A stretch of 64,000 nt of DNA from Candidatus Segetimicrobium genomatis (GTDB lineage Bacteria > Sysuimicrobiota > Sysuimicrobiia > Sysuimicrobiales > Segetimicrobiaceae): assembly GCA_005882275.1 (NCBI GenBank), contig VBAK01000115.1:23804-87803 (forward strand), given 5' to 3'. Each line of letters starts with the position of its first letter. Position 1 is the stretch's first letter. The position numbers were made by a program, and so were the translations under genes. Below, piece by piece: positions 9,466 through 22,902 of this stretch. The notes beneath the pieces were generated by a model. It was not told the DNA's origin, ran no database searches, and worked only from the letters and a program-made list of their open reading frames with translations.

Positions 9466-10413
9466 TTACGGAACGAGCACCACCTTCCCGAAATGCTCCC
9501 GGGCCTCAAACAACCGGTGCGCCTCACGAATCTCGGACAGCGGCAGCACGGTGTGGATGACCGGGGTGAGTTCCCCGCGGAAGACCAGCCCCATGACGGT
9601 CTGGAAATCTGTCAGGTTGCCCATGGGAGCCCCGAGGATCTGCCGGTGGCGTTGGTAGATCTCTCGGATGTCGATGCTCGGGCGCTCTCCCCCCGTCGCG
9701 CCGCAGATGACCATGCGTCCCCCCGGCCGCAGGCTGCGGATCGATTCCGGCCAGGTCGGGGCGCCGACCGGATCGGCGGCGACGTGGACGCCGGACGCCG
9801 TCAACTCCCGGACCCGCTCGCTGAAGCGCGGATACCGGACCCGATCGATCGGCACCGCCCCGAGGCGCTCCGCCTTCGCGGCCTTCTCCGGGCCGCCCAC
9901 GAGGGCAAAGACGCGGGCGCCTGCCCGCCGGCCGACGACCAGCGCCGCGCTCCCCACACCGCCGGACGCGCCCACGACCAGAAGGTCCTCCCCGGCGCGA
10001 AGCCGGCCGGTGGTCACCACCATCCGCCACGCGGTCGTGCAGCAGACGGGCGTGGCCGCGGCCTGTTCGAAGGCCACCGCGCTGGGGATCTTCATGAGGT
10101 TCCCCGCGGGGGCGACGGTAAACTCCGCCATGCCGCCCGGTGTGTGCTCGCCGAAGATCCGATACTCCCGGCACATCGACTGCTCGCCCGCGAGGCAAAA
10201 CTCGCAGCGGCCGCAGCAGAGGATCGGGTTGATGACCACGCGCTCGCCCGCCGCCATCTCGCCGGTGCCCGGCCCGACCTGCTCGACGACCCCGGCGACA
10301 TCGACCCCTGTCACCGCCGGCAGCCGGCGCTCGGTCCAGGGATAGACGGGGCGCCCGCCCGGCGGCCCGCTGCGCGCCCAGATGTCGAGGTTGTTCAGCC
10401 CAACCGCGCGCAC
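9466..10413 (-). CDS. Zinc-binding alcohol dehydrogenase / quinone oxidoreductase family (MDR)
   Basis: GVDVAGVVEQVGPG, CGRCEFCLAGEQSMC and VVGASGGVGSAAL motifs; homologous N-terminus seems to continue upstream to about 10512 without a canonical start. Confidence 0.9.
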   Translation of the reverse strand: MRAVGLNNLDIWARSGPPGGRPVYPWTERRLPAVTGVDVAGVVEQVGPGTGEMAAGERVVINPILCCGRCEFCLAGEQSMCREYRIFGEHTPGGMAEFTVAPAGNLMKIPSAVAFEQAAATPVCCTTAWRMVVTTGRLRAGEDLLVVGASGGVGSAALVVGRRAGARVFALVGGPEKAAKAERLGAVPIDRVRYPRFSERVRELTASGVHVAADPVGAPTWPESIRSLRPGGRMVICGATGGERPSIDIREIYQRHRQILGAPMGNLTDFQTVMGLVFRGELTPVIHTVLPLSEIREAHRLFEAREHFGKVVLVP

Positions 10414-10567
10414 CCGGACAAGGGCCTCTCCCGGTCCCGGGCGCGGGACCGGGATGTCCTCGATCCGCAGGCTGTCCAGCCCGCCGTGCTCGCGGATGAC
10501 AACGGCCTTCGCGGTCTCCCCCTCCTGCCCGCCGGCCGGTCCTCTTGGGCGCCCACAGACCTCGGGG

Positions 10568-11260
10568 CTACTCCGTCGGCATGTGCATGTACATCGATTG
10601 GAGCGCGATCCGCCCGGGTCCCGCGAACCGGTTCCAGAAGAGCTGGCCGGCGCTGGCGAAGACCCCTGTCGAGATCTTCTGAAAGATCGTCTGCATCTGG
10701 ACCGTCCGGTCCTTGTAGATCCACCCGCCCGGCTCGATATCGATCTGCTCGCCCTGCCCCAGCGTCACGACAAAAACGTTGCCGTAGCCGTGCAGCCACA
10801 GGACCCCATCCTGGCGGAGGCAGGTGAAGGTGTCGATGAAGAAACCCGTCCCGCCGAACAACACGTTCGCCGCCCCCTTGATCCGCGTGAACGTGTAGTC
10901 CACCCCGTCGGTCGCAGCCAGGAACTGGTGCTCGCGAACGTCGATGGCCTCTCCGACCTTCAGGTGCAGCGCGAACACATGCCCCGCCCCATCGCGGCTG
11001 AACGCGATCCGCCCCGGCCCCTTCGCCTGCGTCATGAAGACCGGCATCCCCGAGAGCACCCGCTTGAACGCGCCCTTGAGGGGCTTCAGCGACACCTCGA
11101 CGCCCGGATCCTTCCAGAGCAGGATGTGGTGCTCGAAGTAGACGGGCAGCGCCGCCAGTTCCAGGTGAAGGACCGGGACGAGTTCACCTTCGATGTGGTA
11201 CGTGACGCCGCCGAATGTCTCGTCGCGCGCTGCGGTCGGCAGTAGGACCGGGACGGGCAT
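10568..11260 (-). CDS. AIM24 family protein
   Basis: GPGRIAFSRDGAGHVFALHL, GGTGFFIDTFTC, LWLHGYGNVFVVTL and GPGRIALQSM motifs. Confidence 0.82.
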   Translation of the reverse strand: MPVPVLLPTAARDETFGGVTYHIEGELVPVLHLELAALPVYFEHHILLWKDPGVEVSLKPLKGAFKRVLSGMPVFMTQAKGPGRIAFSRDGAGHVFALHLKVGEAIDVREHQFLAATDGVDYTFTRIKGAANVLFGGTGFFIDTFTCLRQDGVLWLHGYGNVFVVTLGQGEQIDIEPGGWIYKDRTVQMQTIFQKISTGVFASAGQLFWNRFAGPGRIALQSMYMHMPTE

Positions 11261-11451
11261 GGGTTCGACACCTCCTGAGATCTCTGCGCCAATCCCTTAT
11301 GCCCATCACGACTTCGTTCAAGACCGGCCCCGTTCGCCACACCGGCGCGGAAGATCCAGGGGGGAACGCCCCTCCGGATCTCCCGCAGCTGTGCGATTCC
11401 GGGGCGGGACCGGGGGACGGGGAGCCCCCGCTCCGGGCCCCTCCTCGGGCG

Positions 11452-11718
11452 CTACTTCGGAGTCAAATCCATCGCCTCGGTCACCCGTGTAAACGGGATT
11501 TTGGCCGCCTCATTCACCTGCTTCACCAGGTCGGCGTTCGACGCCTCGAACAGGCACATGCAGTGGGACTCGCCGGGGACAAACGTGCTGCGAATGTACC
11601 GGACCGACTTGCCCTGCGCGGTAAACTTCTTGCTCGTGTCGATCGCCGCTTTCTGGGCGGCTGCCAACTGGTCGATCGTCACTCCGGGGAGGCTTCGATC
11701 CACCATATAGACGGGCAT
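11452..11718 (-). CDS. DUF4242 domain-containing protein
   Basis: MPVYMVDRSLPGVT...VRYIRSTFVPGESHCMCLFEA. Confidence 0.8.
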   Translation of the reverse strand: MPVYMVDRSLPGVTIDQLAAAQKAAIDTSKKFTAQGKSVRYIRSTFVPGESHCMCLFEASNADLVKQVNEAAKIPFTRVTEAMDLTPK

Positions 11719-11821
11719 CTCCATCACCTCCTGGCGATTTGTCACCACCATCATTGTAACCTGGGAACCGATCGCGGGTCATCTACATCCCGTTCCCGGC
11801 GCGTCCCGCGGCGGCCTCAGG

Positions 11822-12175
11822 TCACGGACAGGCGGCCACGGCCTCGATCTCCAACAGATAGTCCGGCGTGGCCAGCCCGGCCACGACGATGAAGGTATTC
11901 GGCGGGAAGTACGCCTTGAAGTACCGCGCCCGGACCTCTGCGATCTTTGCCCGGTACGCGACGCTCGTCGTGTACGTCGTCAGCTTCACCACATCGTCCA
12001 GCGAGGCCCCGGCCGAGGCAAGCACCGCTTTGAGATTTTCGAACACCTGGACCGCCTGCGCCTCGATATCGCCCCTGCCGACAATGGTGCCCTCGATGTC
12101 CTGCGCCACCTGCCCGGCGGTGTAGACGAACCCCCCCGCCTTCGCCGCGTGCGAGTACCCGGTGGTCTTGTGCAT
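11822..12175 (-). CDS. RidA family protein
   Basis: YSHAAKAGGFVYTAGQVAQD, QVFENLKAVLASAGASLDDVVKLTTYTT, PDYLLEIEAVA. Confidence 0.9.
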   Translation of the reverse strand: MHKTTGYSHAAKAGGFVYTAGQVAQDIEGTIVGRGDIEAQAVQVFENLKAVLASAGASLDDVVKLTTYTTSVAYRAKIAEVRARYFKAYFPPNTFIVVAGLATPDYLLEIEAVAACP

Positions 12176-12368
12176 CCCTCGAACCGCCACTTCCTCTCGC
12201 CGCACCCGCCATCCCCCCTCTGCTTCGATATGGAGCCCGTTGCGCTCCGGGCGCCGGATCGTGGTCGCCTCCGGACTGTTCCATCCCCGCGATGCGGACC
12301 CCTCGTCGTGCGCGAGGCAGGCCGTCCCCGCCGTGGATAGGAAAAGGCGCTCCGGCGGGGGAATATTC

Positions 12369-13580
12369 ATGGGCGTGACGTCCGACGTGAGAGTTGCCGC
12401 GGCGATCGGACAGCAGCGGATCTGGCAGGCTGCCCTCACCGAAGCGCTATCTCGAATGACACCATCGGCCGGCGGGGGGCAGGTCGACCTCGCCTTTCTC
12501 TTCGCCAGCGCGGCGTACGCGGAAGAGTTCCCTCATCTGGTGGCGGCCGCGCGCCGGGCGGTGGGCGCGCGCCTGCTGGTCGGCTGTTCCGGGCAGGGGG
12601 TGATCGGCCCCGGCCGCGAGGTGGAGGGGGAGCCCGCGCTGGCGATCTTGGCGACCGCGCTTCCCGATGCGGCCCTCCGCGCCGTCCGTCTCACCCAGGG
12701 CACCCTCGAACGGTGTCGAACCCGCGGGCACTGGTACGAGACCACCGGGGTGGCGCCCGCCGACCTCACCGCGTGGATCCTGTTTGCCGACCCCTTCACG
12801 TTTGACGCCGATGGGCTCCTCACCGCCTGGGCCGACGCCTATCCGGGGATTCCTGTCGTGGGCGGGCTGGCGTCCGGGGAATTCCGCCTCCGGCGCACCC
12901 ACGTCTTTCTCGACGAGCAGGTCTACGATCAGGGCGCCGTGGCCCTGGCCCTCGGCGGGCCCTACGAGATCAGGACGATCGTGTCGCAGGGCTGCACGCC
13001 CATCGGAGAACCGTGGACCATCACGGGGGCGGCCGGAAACGTGATCGAGATGATCGCCCGGCGGCCGGCCTATCAGGTGCTGCGGGACACGATCGACGCG
13101 CTCCCCGCGGATGTCCGGCTGCGGGCGCGCGGGAACCTCTTCGTGGGGCTGGCCATCGACGAGCGCCGGGAGCGCTGGCGCCGCGGGGACTTCCTGATCC
13201 GCAACTTCCTGGCGGCGGACGCGCAGGCCGGGACGCTCACCGTCGGCGCGATCCCGCGGGTCGGGCAAACGGTCCAGTTTCAGCTGCGGGACCGCGAAGC
13301 CGCCGACGAGGACCTCCGCGCGCTGCTCGACGCCGCCACGGCCGACCTCGGCGCCAGGGAGGCCATCGCGGCGCTCCTGTGCTCGTGCAACGGCCGCGGC
13401 ATCGGACTGTTCGGCACCCCCAACCACGACGCCCAGGCGGTCGCCGACCGGTTGGGGCCGGTGCCTCTCGCCGGCTTCTTCTGCAACGGCGAGGTCGGGC
13501 CTGTGGGATCGCGGAACTTTCTGCACGGCTACACCGCCAGCATCCCCCTCCTGGTGCGGAGGGACCCGGCGCCCGCATGA
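12369..13580 (+). CDS. FIST-domain sensory protein
   Basis: LAFLFASAAYAEEF, LVGCSGQGVIG, VVGGLASGEF, CNGRGIGLFG, GFFCNGEVGPVG motifs (FIST N and C). Confidence 0.87.
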   Translation: MGVTSDVRVAAAIGQQRIWQAALTEALSRMTPSAGGGQVDLAFLFASAAYAEEFPHLVAAARRAVGARLLVGCSGQGVIGPGREVEGEPALAILATALPDAALRAVRLTQGTLERCRTRGHWYETTGVAPADLTAWILFADPFTFDADGLLTAWADAYPGIPVVGGLASGEFRLRRTHVFLDEQVYDQGAVALALGGPYEIRTIVSQGCTPIGEPWTITGAAGNVIEMIARRPAYQVLRDTIDALPADVRLRARGNLFVGLAIDERRERWRRGDFLIRNFLAADAQAGTLTVGAIPRVGQTVQFQLRDREAADEDLRALLDAATADLGAREAIAALLCSCNGRGIGLFGTPNHDAQAVADRLGPVPLAGFFCNGEVGPVGSRNFLHGYTASIPLLVRRDPAPA

Positions 13581-13614
13581 CTCACCCCGAGGCTTCCGCC
13601 GGGGCCCCGCCGAT

Positions 13615-14208
13615 GTGATGGCCGGACCCGGCCGTCCCCAGCCGGTCCGGATCCTGGCGTGCGCCGATCTGCACGGACGCCCGGAGCGGATCGCGCGCGT
13701 GCGGGCCCTGGCGGCCGCCCACACCCCCGCGGTCGTGCTGCTCCCCGGGGATTTGACCCATGCCGGAGGGGGCGAAGATGCGCTCACGTTGTTGTCGACG
13801 CTGCCGGTGCCGGTCCTCGCCGTGCCGGGCAATATGGACGGCCCCCGCGCGGTCTTCCAGATCACCCAGCGGGGACGGCTGCTCGGCGTCGAGCCGGTGG
13901 TGATCGAGGGCGTCTCGTTCGGAGGACCGGACGTGCGCGCCCGCTGCGACGTCCTCGTCACGCACGAGCCTCCTCTCGGCACGCTCGACCTGGCTTCCTC
14001 GGGGCGTCACATCGGGACGCAGGTCGTGCGCGACCTGATCGCCCGGCTCCGGCCAAAAGTGCTCACCTGCGGCCACGTCCACGAGTCCCCCGGGATCGCG
14101 CAAGTGGAGGACACGCTGGTGGTCAACTGCACGATGGGCACCGACAGCGCCGCGGGCGCCCTCATCGAGCTCACCCCCGATGGAGCGACGGCCCGCCTCC
14201 TGGAGTAA
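13615..14208 (+). CDS. Metallophosphoesterase
   Basis: ADLHG, LPGDLTH, VPGNMD, VTHEPP, CGHVHE signature blocks. Confidence 0.92.
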   Translation: MMAGPGRPQPVRILACADLHGRPERIARVRALAAAHTPAVVLLPGDLTHAGGGEDALTLLSTLPVPVLAVPGNMDGPRAVFQITQRGRLLGVEPVVIEGVSFGGPDVRARCDVLVTHEPPLGTLDLASSGRHIGTQVVRDLIARLRPKVLTCGHVHESPGIAQVEDTLVVNCTMGTDSAAGALIELTPDGATARLLE

Positions 14209-14337
14209 TGCGTGCATACGCCATCGGCGACACCCCGGCGCGTCTTCACAGAATTGTGACAGTGGGAGAGTACTAAAGGGACGAGGGCGCTCTCGCCCTG
14301 GTGCATGACAGAAAAAGGGTGAAAGGAGAGAGATCTG

Positions 14338-14949
14338 ATGCGCAGGAACGCAAGGCCAACCGATGTGTTTGCGGCGATTGCCGTGTCGGTCATCCTCTCG
14401 GTTCCGATGGCGGCGGGCGCCGCGATGGCGGAGTCCGTAACAACGACCACCGGCTCGATCGCTGCGGTGAAGGGCGGCAGCGTGACGATCGCGTCCCCCG
14501 ACGGAAGCCGGAAGGTCGTCAAGATCCAGTCAGACACGCTCATCCTCAGACGAGAAGCGGCGACCCTGGGAGCCATCAAACCGGGCACCCCGCTGGCGGT
14601 CACCGCGAAGAAGGGGGCGGAAGGGTCGCTGACCGCGGTCTCGATCAATATCTTTTCCCCGCAGCTCTGGAGCCGCGTGCGCAAGGGCCAGTGGATGATG
14701 GACACCGGAAACATCATGACCAACGCGCTCGTCACGCAGGTCGTTGAGCGGGTCGACGGGCGCACTCTGTACATGAAGCTGGCTCAGGGAACAGGGATAA
14801 TCAGCGTGCCGCACTCCGCGGAAATCCATCGTCTGATCACGGTCCGGCTGGTCGATTTGAAGCCGGGGGTGAAGGTGACCATCCGGGGAATCGCCAATTC
14901 GGACGGGACCATTAAAGCGTCAAGCATCACCTTCGATCGACAGGGTTAG
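14338..14949 (+). CDS. Secreted protein, DUF5666-like
   Basis: Signal peptide; beta-rich GSIAAVKGGSVTIASPDG and PGVKVTIRGIANSDGTIKASSITF repeats. Confidence 0.6.
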   Translation: MRRNARPTDVFAAIAVSVILSVPMAAGAAMAESVTTTTGSIAAVKGGSVTIASPDGSRKVVKIQSDTLILRREAATLGAIKPGTPLAVTAKKGAEGSLTAVSINIFSPQLWSRVRKGQWMMDTGNIMTNALVTQVVERVDGRTLYMKLAQGTGIISVPHSAEIHRLITVRLVDLKPGVKVTIRGIANSDGTIKASSITFDRQG

Positions 14950-15019
14950 GTTTGGCGTCAGACCACCGCCGGCGTCGGCGCCCACGGGAGGGACCACGTC
15001 CCCTCCTCGCGCGATCACC

Positions 15020-17731
<2,712 letters not shown>

Positions 17732-17756
17732 GCCGGCGCCGTGACGACGCACTGGA

Positions 17757-18914
17757 TCACGGCATCTCCTCCGTCCGTTCACGCCCGGCCGGGACGGGCT
17801 GATCGCCCCTCGGCGCCGCAAACCTCCCGAGGCGAAACGGCTCCAGCGGCAGCGCCGTCTGCCCCCCGGTGATCAGCTGCTCGAGGAGCCACGCCGTGAC
17901 CGGCGCGTAACTGAGCCCGGTTCGGCTGTGCCCCGTCGCCAGGATCAGCCCGTCGACGCCCGGAACGGTGTCGATGATCGCCAGCCCGTCGGGCGTCATG
18001 GGACGAAGGCCGGCCCACGTGCGGATGATCCTGGCGTCCCTGAGGGCCGGCATCAGCTCGCCGGCCAGCTGCGCGAACCGGGCGAGCGTCGGCAGGGTCA
18101 CCTCACGGCTGTACCCCGCGTATTCCACGCTGCTTCCGATGAGCACGTGGCCGCGCGCATCCTGGCGGAGATTGATCGCGGGCGTCCGCAGCACGCGCGG
18201 GGTGAGCGCCGGCAGCGCTTCGGTGACCAGCATCTGGCCCCGGCCGGGACGAACGGGGATCTCGACGCCGATGGGGGCGAGCAGCGGGCTCGACCAGGCC
18301 CCGGCGGCCACGATGACCCGGCGCGTGTCCACCCGGCCCGCCGACGTCACGACCCCGGCCACCCGGCCGCCGGCGACGTCGCACCGCAGCACCTCGATCC
18401 CCTCCCGGATCTCCGCCCCCCGCCGCCGCGCGGCGGCCGCGTACGCGTAGGTCAGCAGGAATGGGTTGATGTGGCCGTCGCCCGGCACGTACGCCCCCTC
18501 GACCAGACCGGGCCCGAGCCCGGGCTCCATATTCCGCAGCTCCTCCGCGGACAGGAGATGGGTCTCGATCCCTTCCTGCCGCCGGGTCGCGGCAAATTCC
18601 TGGACGTCCGTCCGCTCGGCATCGCTGCACGCCAGAAGGAGCAGCCCCGCGCGGACGAACTCCACCGGGCGGCCCAACTCGTCGGCGTCATGCGCCAGCA
18701 GTTCGAGGCTCTTCTTGGTGTGGGCCAGGGTCGCTCCCGGGACCCCCGCCGACGCCCCGACCGCCCCCAGGTTGGCCCCGGAGGCCTCCGCGGCGATCGC
18801 GCCGCGCTCCAGGAGCAGCACCCGAACGCCCCGGGCGGCGAGATAGTAGGCGGCGGCGCACCCGACGATGCCCCCGCCGATGATGACCGTATCGGCCGTT
18901 TTTTGGATGTCCAT
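17757..18914 (-). CDS. FAD-dependent glycine/D-amino-acid oxidase family protein
   Basis: [29 protein letters not shown] dinucleotide-binding motif; [27 protein letters not shown]. Confidence 0.9.
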   Translation of the reverse strand: MDIQKTADTVIIGGGIVGCAAAYYLAARGVRVLLLERGAIAAEASGANLGAVGASAGVPGATLAHTKKSLELLAHDADELGRPVEFVRAGLLLLACSDAERTDVQEFAATRRQEGIETHLLSAEELRNMEPGLGPGLVEGAYVPGDGHINPFLLTYAYAAAARRRGAEIREGIEVLRCDVAGGRVAGVVTSAGRVDTRRVIVAAGAWSSPLLAPIGVEIPVRPGRGQMLVTEALPALTPRVLRTPAINLRQDARGHVLIGSSVEYAGYSREVTLPTLARFAQLAGELMPALRDARIIRTWAGLRPMTPDGLAIIDTVPGVDGLILATGHSRTGLSYAPVTAWLLEQLITGGQTALPLEPFRLGRFAAPRGDQPVPAGRERTEEMP

Positions 18915-19024
18915 GACGGTTGAAACGAAGGCGTGCTCCAGGATCCCCGGGACCCATTCCGCGGGGGGCATCCGAATCCTCCCCCGGAAGAGGCGGGCCG
19001 CCCGCGCCGGCGAACCTCTTCGTC

Positions 19025-19984
19025 GTGCGGATCGTGGTGCCCGACGACAGCCCTCCCGTCATCTCCGGCACCCCGGCGTTCGAGCGGATGCGCGCGGCCG
19101 CCGAGGTCATCGTGCATACCTCCCCGCCGGCCTCCGAGGACGATCTCGTCCGGCGGATCGCCGGCGCGCACACGGTGGTGAACATCCGCGGCTACTGCAA
19201 GTTCCCGGCGCGCGTGCTCGAGGCCGCGCGCGGCACGCTGCGGCACCTGGCCATCTGGGGCACCGGCACCGACAACGTGGACCTGGCCGCGGCCCGGCGG
19301 CTGGGGATCGTCGTCTCCAACACGCCCAACACCGCCACCGACGCGATCGCGGAGCACTGCCTCGCCCTGCTCCTCGCCGTGGCGCGCCAGCTGGTGGATC
19401 TGGACGCCCAGGTCAAGCGCGCAAACTGGGACCGCGTTCCGCTCTTTCAGTGCCTGGGGAAGACCCTGGGGATCATCGGCACGGGCGCCATCGGCACGCG
19501 CTTCGCCGAACTGGGGCGCGCCGTCGGCATGCGGGTGCTCGCCTGGACGCTGCACCCCGACCCGGACAAGGCCGGGCGGGCCGGGTTCGCCTACGTTCCA
19601 ACCCTGGATGCGCTGCTGGAGCAGTCGGACGTGGTCTCTCTTCACCTCCGATCCAGCTCCGACACGCGGGGACTCTTGGGCGCGCGGCAGTTCGCCCGGA
19701 TGCGCCCCGGATCGATCTTCATCAACACGGCGCGCGGCGATCTCGTGGACGAGGCCGCGCTGGCCGGGGCGCTGCGCTCGGGCAGGCTGCTCGGGGCCGG
19801 GCTCGATGTGTTCGCGAGCGAACCGGTCTCCCCCGGCAGCCCGCTCCTGGAGGCCCCCCATGTCGTGCTGACGCCCCACACGGCGGGCACCACGCCGGAA
19901 GCGCTCGCGAACGGGCTCAACCTCTGCGCCGAGAACGTCACCCGCTACCTCGCCGGAGGCGAGGTCGTGCACCGGGTCGTATGA
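19025..19984 (+). CDS. D-isomer-specific 2-hydroxyacid dehydrogenase
   Basis: GTLGIIGTGAIGTRFA-type Rossmann motif, SLHLRSSSDTRGLLGARQFARMRPGSIFINTARGDLVDE, VVLTPHTAG. Confidence 0.9.
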   Translation: MRIVVPDDSPPVISGTPAFERMRAAAEVIVHTSPPASEDDLVRRIAGAHTVVNIRGYCKFPARVLEAARGTLRHLAIWGTGTDNVDLAAARRLGIVVSNTPNTATDAIAEHCLALLLAVARQLVDLDAQVKRANWDRVPLFQCLGKTLGIIGTGAIGTRFAELGRAVGMRVLAWTLHPDPDKAGRAGFAYVPTLDALLEQSDVVSLHLRSSSDTRGLLGARQFARMRPGSIFINTARGDLVDEAALAGALRSGRLLGAGLDVFASEPVSPGSPLLEAPHVVLTPHTAGTTPEALANGLNLCAENVTRYLAGGEVVHRVV

Positions 19985-20020
19985 TCCCGAGATCCCGCAC
20001 CCACGAACGAGGAGGGGCAG

Positions 20021-20797
20021 ATGGCCGCGGTCTATGAGATCTACGCGCTCAGCCCGGGCGGGCGGCAGGTGGACTGGTCCACCAGGCTCTTCATGGAGCC
20101 GATCGGCACGACCACGACCTCGGCCTATTTCCTCTGGCTGCTGCGCGGCCCGGCCGGCGCCCTGCTCGTCGACACGGGGTTCACCGCCCGGCTCGGGAAG
20201 AGCAAGGGACTCCCGGTCGAGCAGCTCCGCACGCGCGATGAGCTGCTCGACACCGCGGGCTGCAACCCCAACGAGGTCAAGACGGTGATCCTCACGCACC
20301 TGCACTGGGACCACTTCGATCTCGAAGGGTTCCTCCCGCAGGCGACGTTCTGGGTGCAGCGGCGAGAACTGGATTTCTGGCACGGGTTCGGCGGCCAGGA
20401 CCCCTGGACGCGCAGGTTTCTCAGCGACTGCTTCGCCCAGGACCTCGAGGCCGTCCGGTCGGCCGGGCGCCTCCGGGTGATCGACGGCACCCTCGAGCTG
20501 GTCGAGGGCGTCCGGGTCGAGTGGGTCGGCGGCCACTCTCCCGGCATGCAGATCGTCGTCGTCCAAACGGCCAAAGGGCCGTTCGTCATCGGGAACGATG
20601 CGCTGACGACCTACCGGAACCTCCGCGACTGGGTCCCGCCCGCGATCCACCTCAACAGCGTCGCCGAGTGCCTCGGCGCGATGGCGCGCATCAAGAGCCT
20701 CGCCGGCGGCGACGAGGGCCGCATCTGCCCGGGCCACGACGGGGAGGTCTGGAAGAAATTCCCCGAGGTCAAGCCCGGCGTCTACCGGCTCGCCTAA
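20021..20797 (+). CDS. MBL-fold metallohydrolase, N-acyl-homoserine-lactonase-like
   Basis: HLHWDHFD metal-binding motif, GGHSPG, CPGHD. Confidence 0.85.
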   Translation: MAAVYEIYALSPGGRQVDWSTRLFMEPIGTTTTSAYFLWLLRGPAGALLVDTGFTARLGKSKGLPVEQLRTRDELLDTAGCNPNEVKTVILTHLHWDHFDLEGFLPQATFWVQRRELDFWHGFGGQDPWTRRFLSDCFAQDLEAVRSAGRLRVIDGTLELVEGVRVEWVGGHSPGMQIVVVQTAKGPFVIGNDALTTYRNLRDWVPPAIHLNSVAECLGAMARIKSLAGGDEGRICPGHDGEVWKKFPEVKPGVYRLA

Positions 20798-21786
20798 CGC
20801 CGGGAACCCCGGTACCCGGGGGAGGACGTCACGTCGGGGTTGAGCGCCCGCACGGGATGCCCATCGAAAAAGGCCCGCACGTCCTCAACGGCGTCGCGGT
20901 AGAAGACCTCGTAGCCTTCCCGCGTCACGTACCCAAGGTGCGGGGTGATCACGGTGTTCTCCAGGCGCCTGAGAGGATGGTCCGGGGGAAGCGGCTCGTC
21001 GTCGTACACGTCGAGGGCCGCCCCGGCGACGGCGCCGCGCCGGAGCGCCTCCACCAGGGCTCCCTCGTCAACGATGGGCCCTCGAGAGGTGTTCACCAGG
21101 AAGGCGGTCGGCTTCATCAACGCGAGTTCCCGGGGGCCGAGGAGCCCCTGCGTTCGGTCGCTCAACTTCAGGTGGATCGTCACGACGTCGGCCTGACGCA
21201 GCAGCCCTTCCTTGGACACCAGGGCCGCTCCACACTCCGCGGCCCGCTCGGCGGTCAGGTGCTGGCTCCACGCGATCACCGGCATCCCAAAGGCGCGGCC
21301 GATCGCTGCGACCTGCGATCCGAGGGTGCCGAGGCCGATGACCCCGAGCGTCTTCCCCTGGAGGCCCACCCCCAGCGTGGTCTGCCAGTGGCCCCGCCGG
21401 GTGGCCTGGTCTTCCCGAGGGATGTGGCGCGTCAGCGCCAGGATCAGCCCCCAGGTCAGCTCCGCGGTCGGATATTTCAGCCCCCGCGTGCCGCACACCA
21501 GGATCCCCAGGCGCGTGGCGCCGTCGAGATCGATGGAGGCGTTGGCCGCCCCGGTCGTCACCAGCAGGCGCAGCGCCGGCAGCCGCTCCAGCAGCCGCGT
21601 GGGGAACGGGGTGCGCTCGCGCATGGCGACGATCGCGTGAAACGGCGCAAGCCGATCGGCGAGGCGATCCTCGTCCTTGAGGTGGTCGCGAAACACCTGG
21701 ACGTCGACGGCCGGACCGAGCGCGCGCCAGTCGGCCATCTCCAGCGCCACGCCCTGATAGTCGTCGAGGACCGCAACCTTGGCCAT
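20794..21786 (-). CDS. D-2-hydroxyacid dehydrogenase family protein
   Basis: GKTLGVIGLGTLGSQVAAIGRAFGM, VTIHLKLSDRTQGLLGPRELALMKPTAFLVNTSRGPIVDE. Confidence 0.9.
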   Translation of the reverse strand: MAKVAVLDDYQGVALEMADWRALGPAVDVQVFRDHLKDEDRLADRLAPFHAIVAMRERTPFPTRLLERLPALRLLVTTGAANASIDLDGATRLGILVCGTRGLKYPTAELTWGLILALTRHIPREDQATRRGHWQTTLGVGLQGKTLGVIGLGTLGSQVAAIGRAFGMPVIAWSQHLTAERAAECGAALVSKEGLLRQADVVTIHLKLSDRTQGLLGPRELALMKPTAFLVNTSRGPIVDEGALVEALRRGAVAGAALDVYDDEPLPPDHPLRRLENTVITPHLGYVTREGYEVFYRDAVEDVRAFFDGHPVRALNPDVTSSPGYRGSRR

Positions 21787-21819
21787 CGACCGGTGAACCC
21801 GGCCCGCGGGATCCCGAGC

Positions 21820-22902
21820 CTACGCGCCCCAGGTCTCGCGCAGCACCCGCACCCAGTTGCCGTGGGCGAGCTTCCGGAGATCCTCTCCCCCAAAGCCCCG
21901 GTCGCGGAGCGCCTGCATGAGCCTGGGCAGCCCGGCGGCGTCCTTCAGCTCCGCCGGCATCGTCGCGCCGTCGAAGTCGGAGCCCAGGGCCACGTGGTCG
22001 ATCCCCATGCGCTTGGCCATGTACTCGATGTGATCCACCATCCGCGCGATGGGGGTGTTGGACTCCCGGCCGCCGTCCTCCCTGAGGAACCCGACGTGGA
22101 AGTTGAGGCCGGCGATCCCGCGGCTCTCGCGGATCGCGTCGAGCTGCCGGTCGGTCAGGTTGCGCGGAGACGGCGACAGGGCATGGGCGTTGGAATGGGT
22201 GGCGACGAGCGGGGCATCGGTGATCCCGGCGACATCCCAAAACCCCCGCTCGTTGATATGCGACAGATCGATCATGATCCTGCGGCGGTTCAGTTGCCGG
22301 ACGAGCGCTTTGCCGGCATCGGTGAGCCCCTCGCCCGTGTCCGGGGAACTCGGGAACTTGAACGGCACGCCCCGGGCGAAGCGGTTCCGCCGGCTGTGCG
22401 TGAGGCCGACCGACCGGAGCCCCGACGCGTAGAAGACCTCGAGCGCATGCCCGTCGGGATCGAGCGGCTCCGCGCCCTCGAAGTGCAGCAGCATGGCGAA
22501 GATGCCCGCGTCGAGGCAGCGCTGCAGCTCGGCCGCGGTGTGGACGATCCCGATCCGTCCGCCCGACGCCTGGGCGGTCTCGAGCAGCCGCCCGAGCAGG
22601 TCGAGCGCCGCCGACTGCGCGTAATCGAGCGGCATCGGCTCCGGCCACGTCCGCTCGTCGCCGTAGATCTTCATCCCCGCGTCCGGGTCGGCCCGACCGG
22701 GCCTCGCATGCTCGGCGTTGACGGGATCGTAGATGTAGACGGCGAAAAAGCCGCCGCCGAGCCCGCCCTCGCGGGCCCGCGGAAGATCGATGTGGCCTTC
22801 CGTGCTCCGGTCGAAGAACGACCGGCCGGTCTTGACGAGGCTGAGGACCGTGTCGTTGTGGCCGTCGAAGATCGGTGGGTCAGGAGACCCTGTGCGCGCC
22901 AT
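21820..22902 (-). CDS. Membrane dipeptidase (peptidase M19)
   Basis: FDGHNDTVL, LHFEGAEPL, GLTHSRRN, MIDLSHINERGFWDV, ATHSNAHAL, LGSDFDG. Confidence 0.92.
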   Translation of the reverse strand: MARTGSPDPPIFDGHNDTVLSLVKTGRSFFDRSTEGHIDLPRAREGGLGGGFFAVYIYDPVNAEHARPGRADPDAGMKIYGDERTWPEPMPLDYAQSAALDLLGRLLETAQASGGRIGIVHTAAELQRCLDAGIFAMLLHFEGAEPLDPDGHALEVFYASGLRSVGLTHSRRNRFARGVPFKFPSSPDTGEGLTDAGKALVRQLNRRRIMIDLSHINERGFWDVAGITDAPLVATHSNAHALSPSPRNLTDRQLDAIRESRGIAGLNFHVGFLREDGGRESNTPIARMVDHIEYMAKRMGIDHVALGSDFDGATMPAELKDAAGLPRLMQALRDRGFGGEDLRKLAHGNWVRVLRETWGA

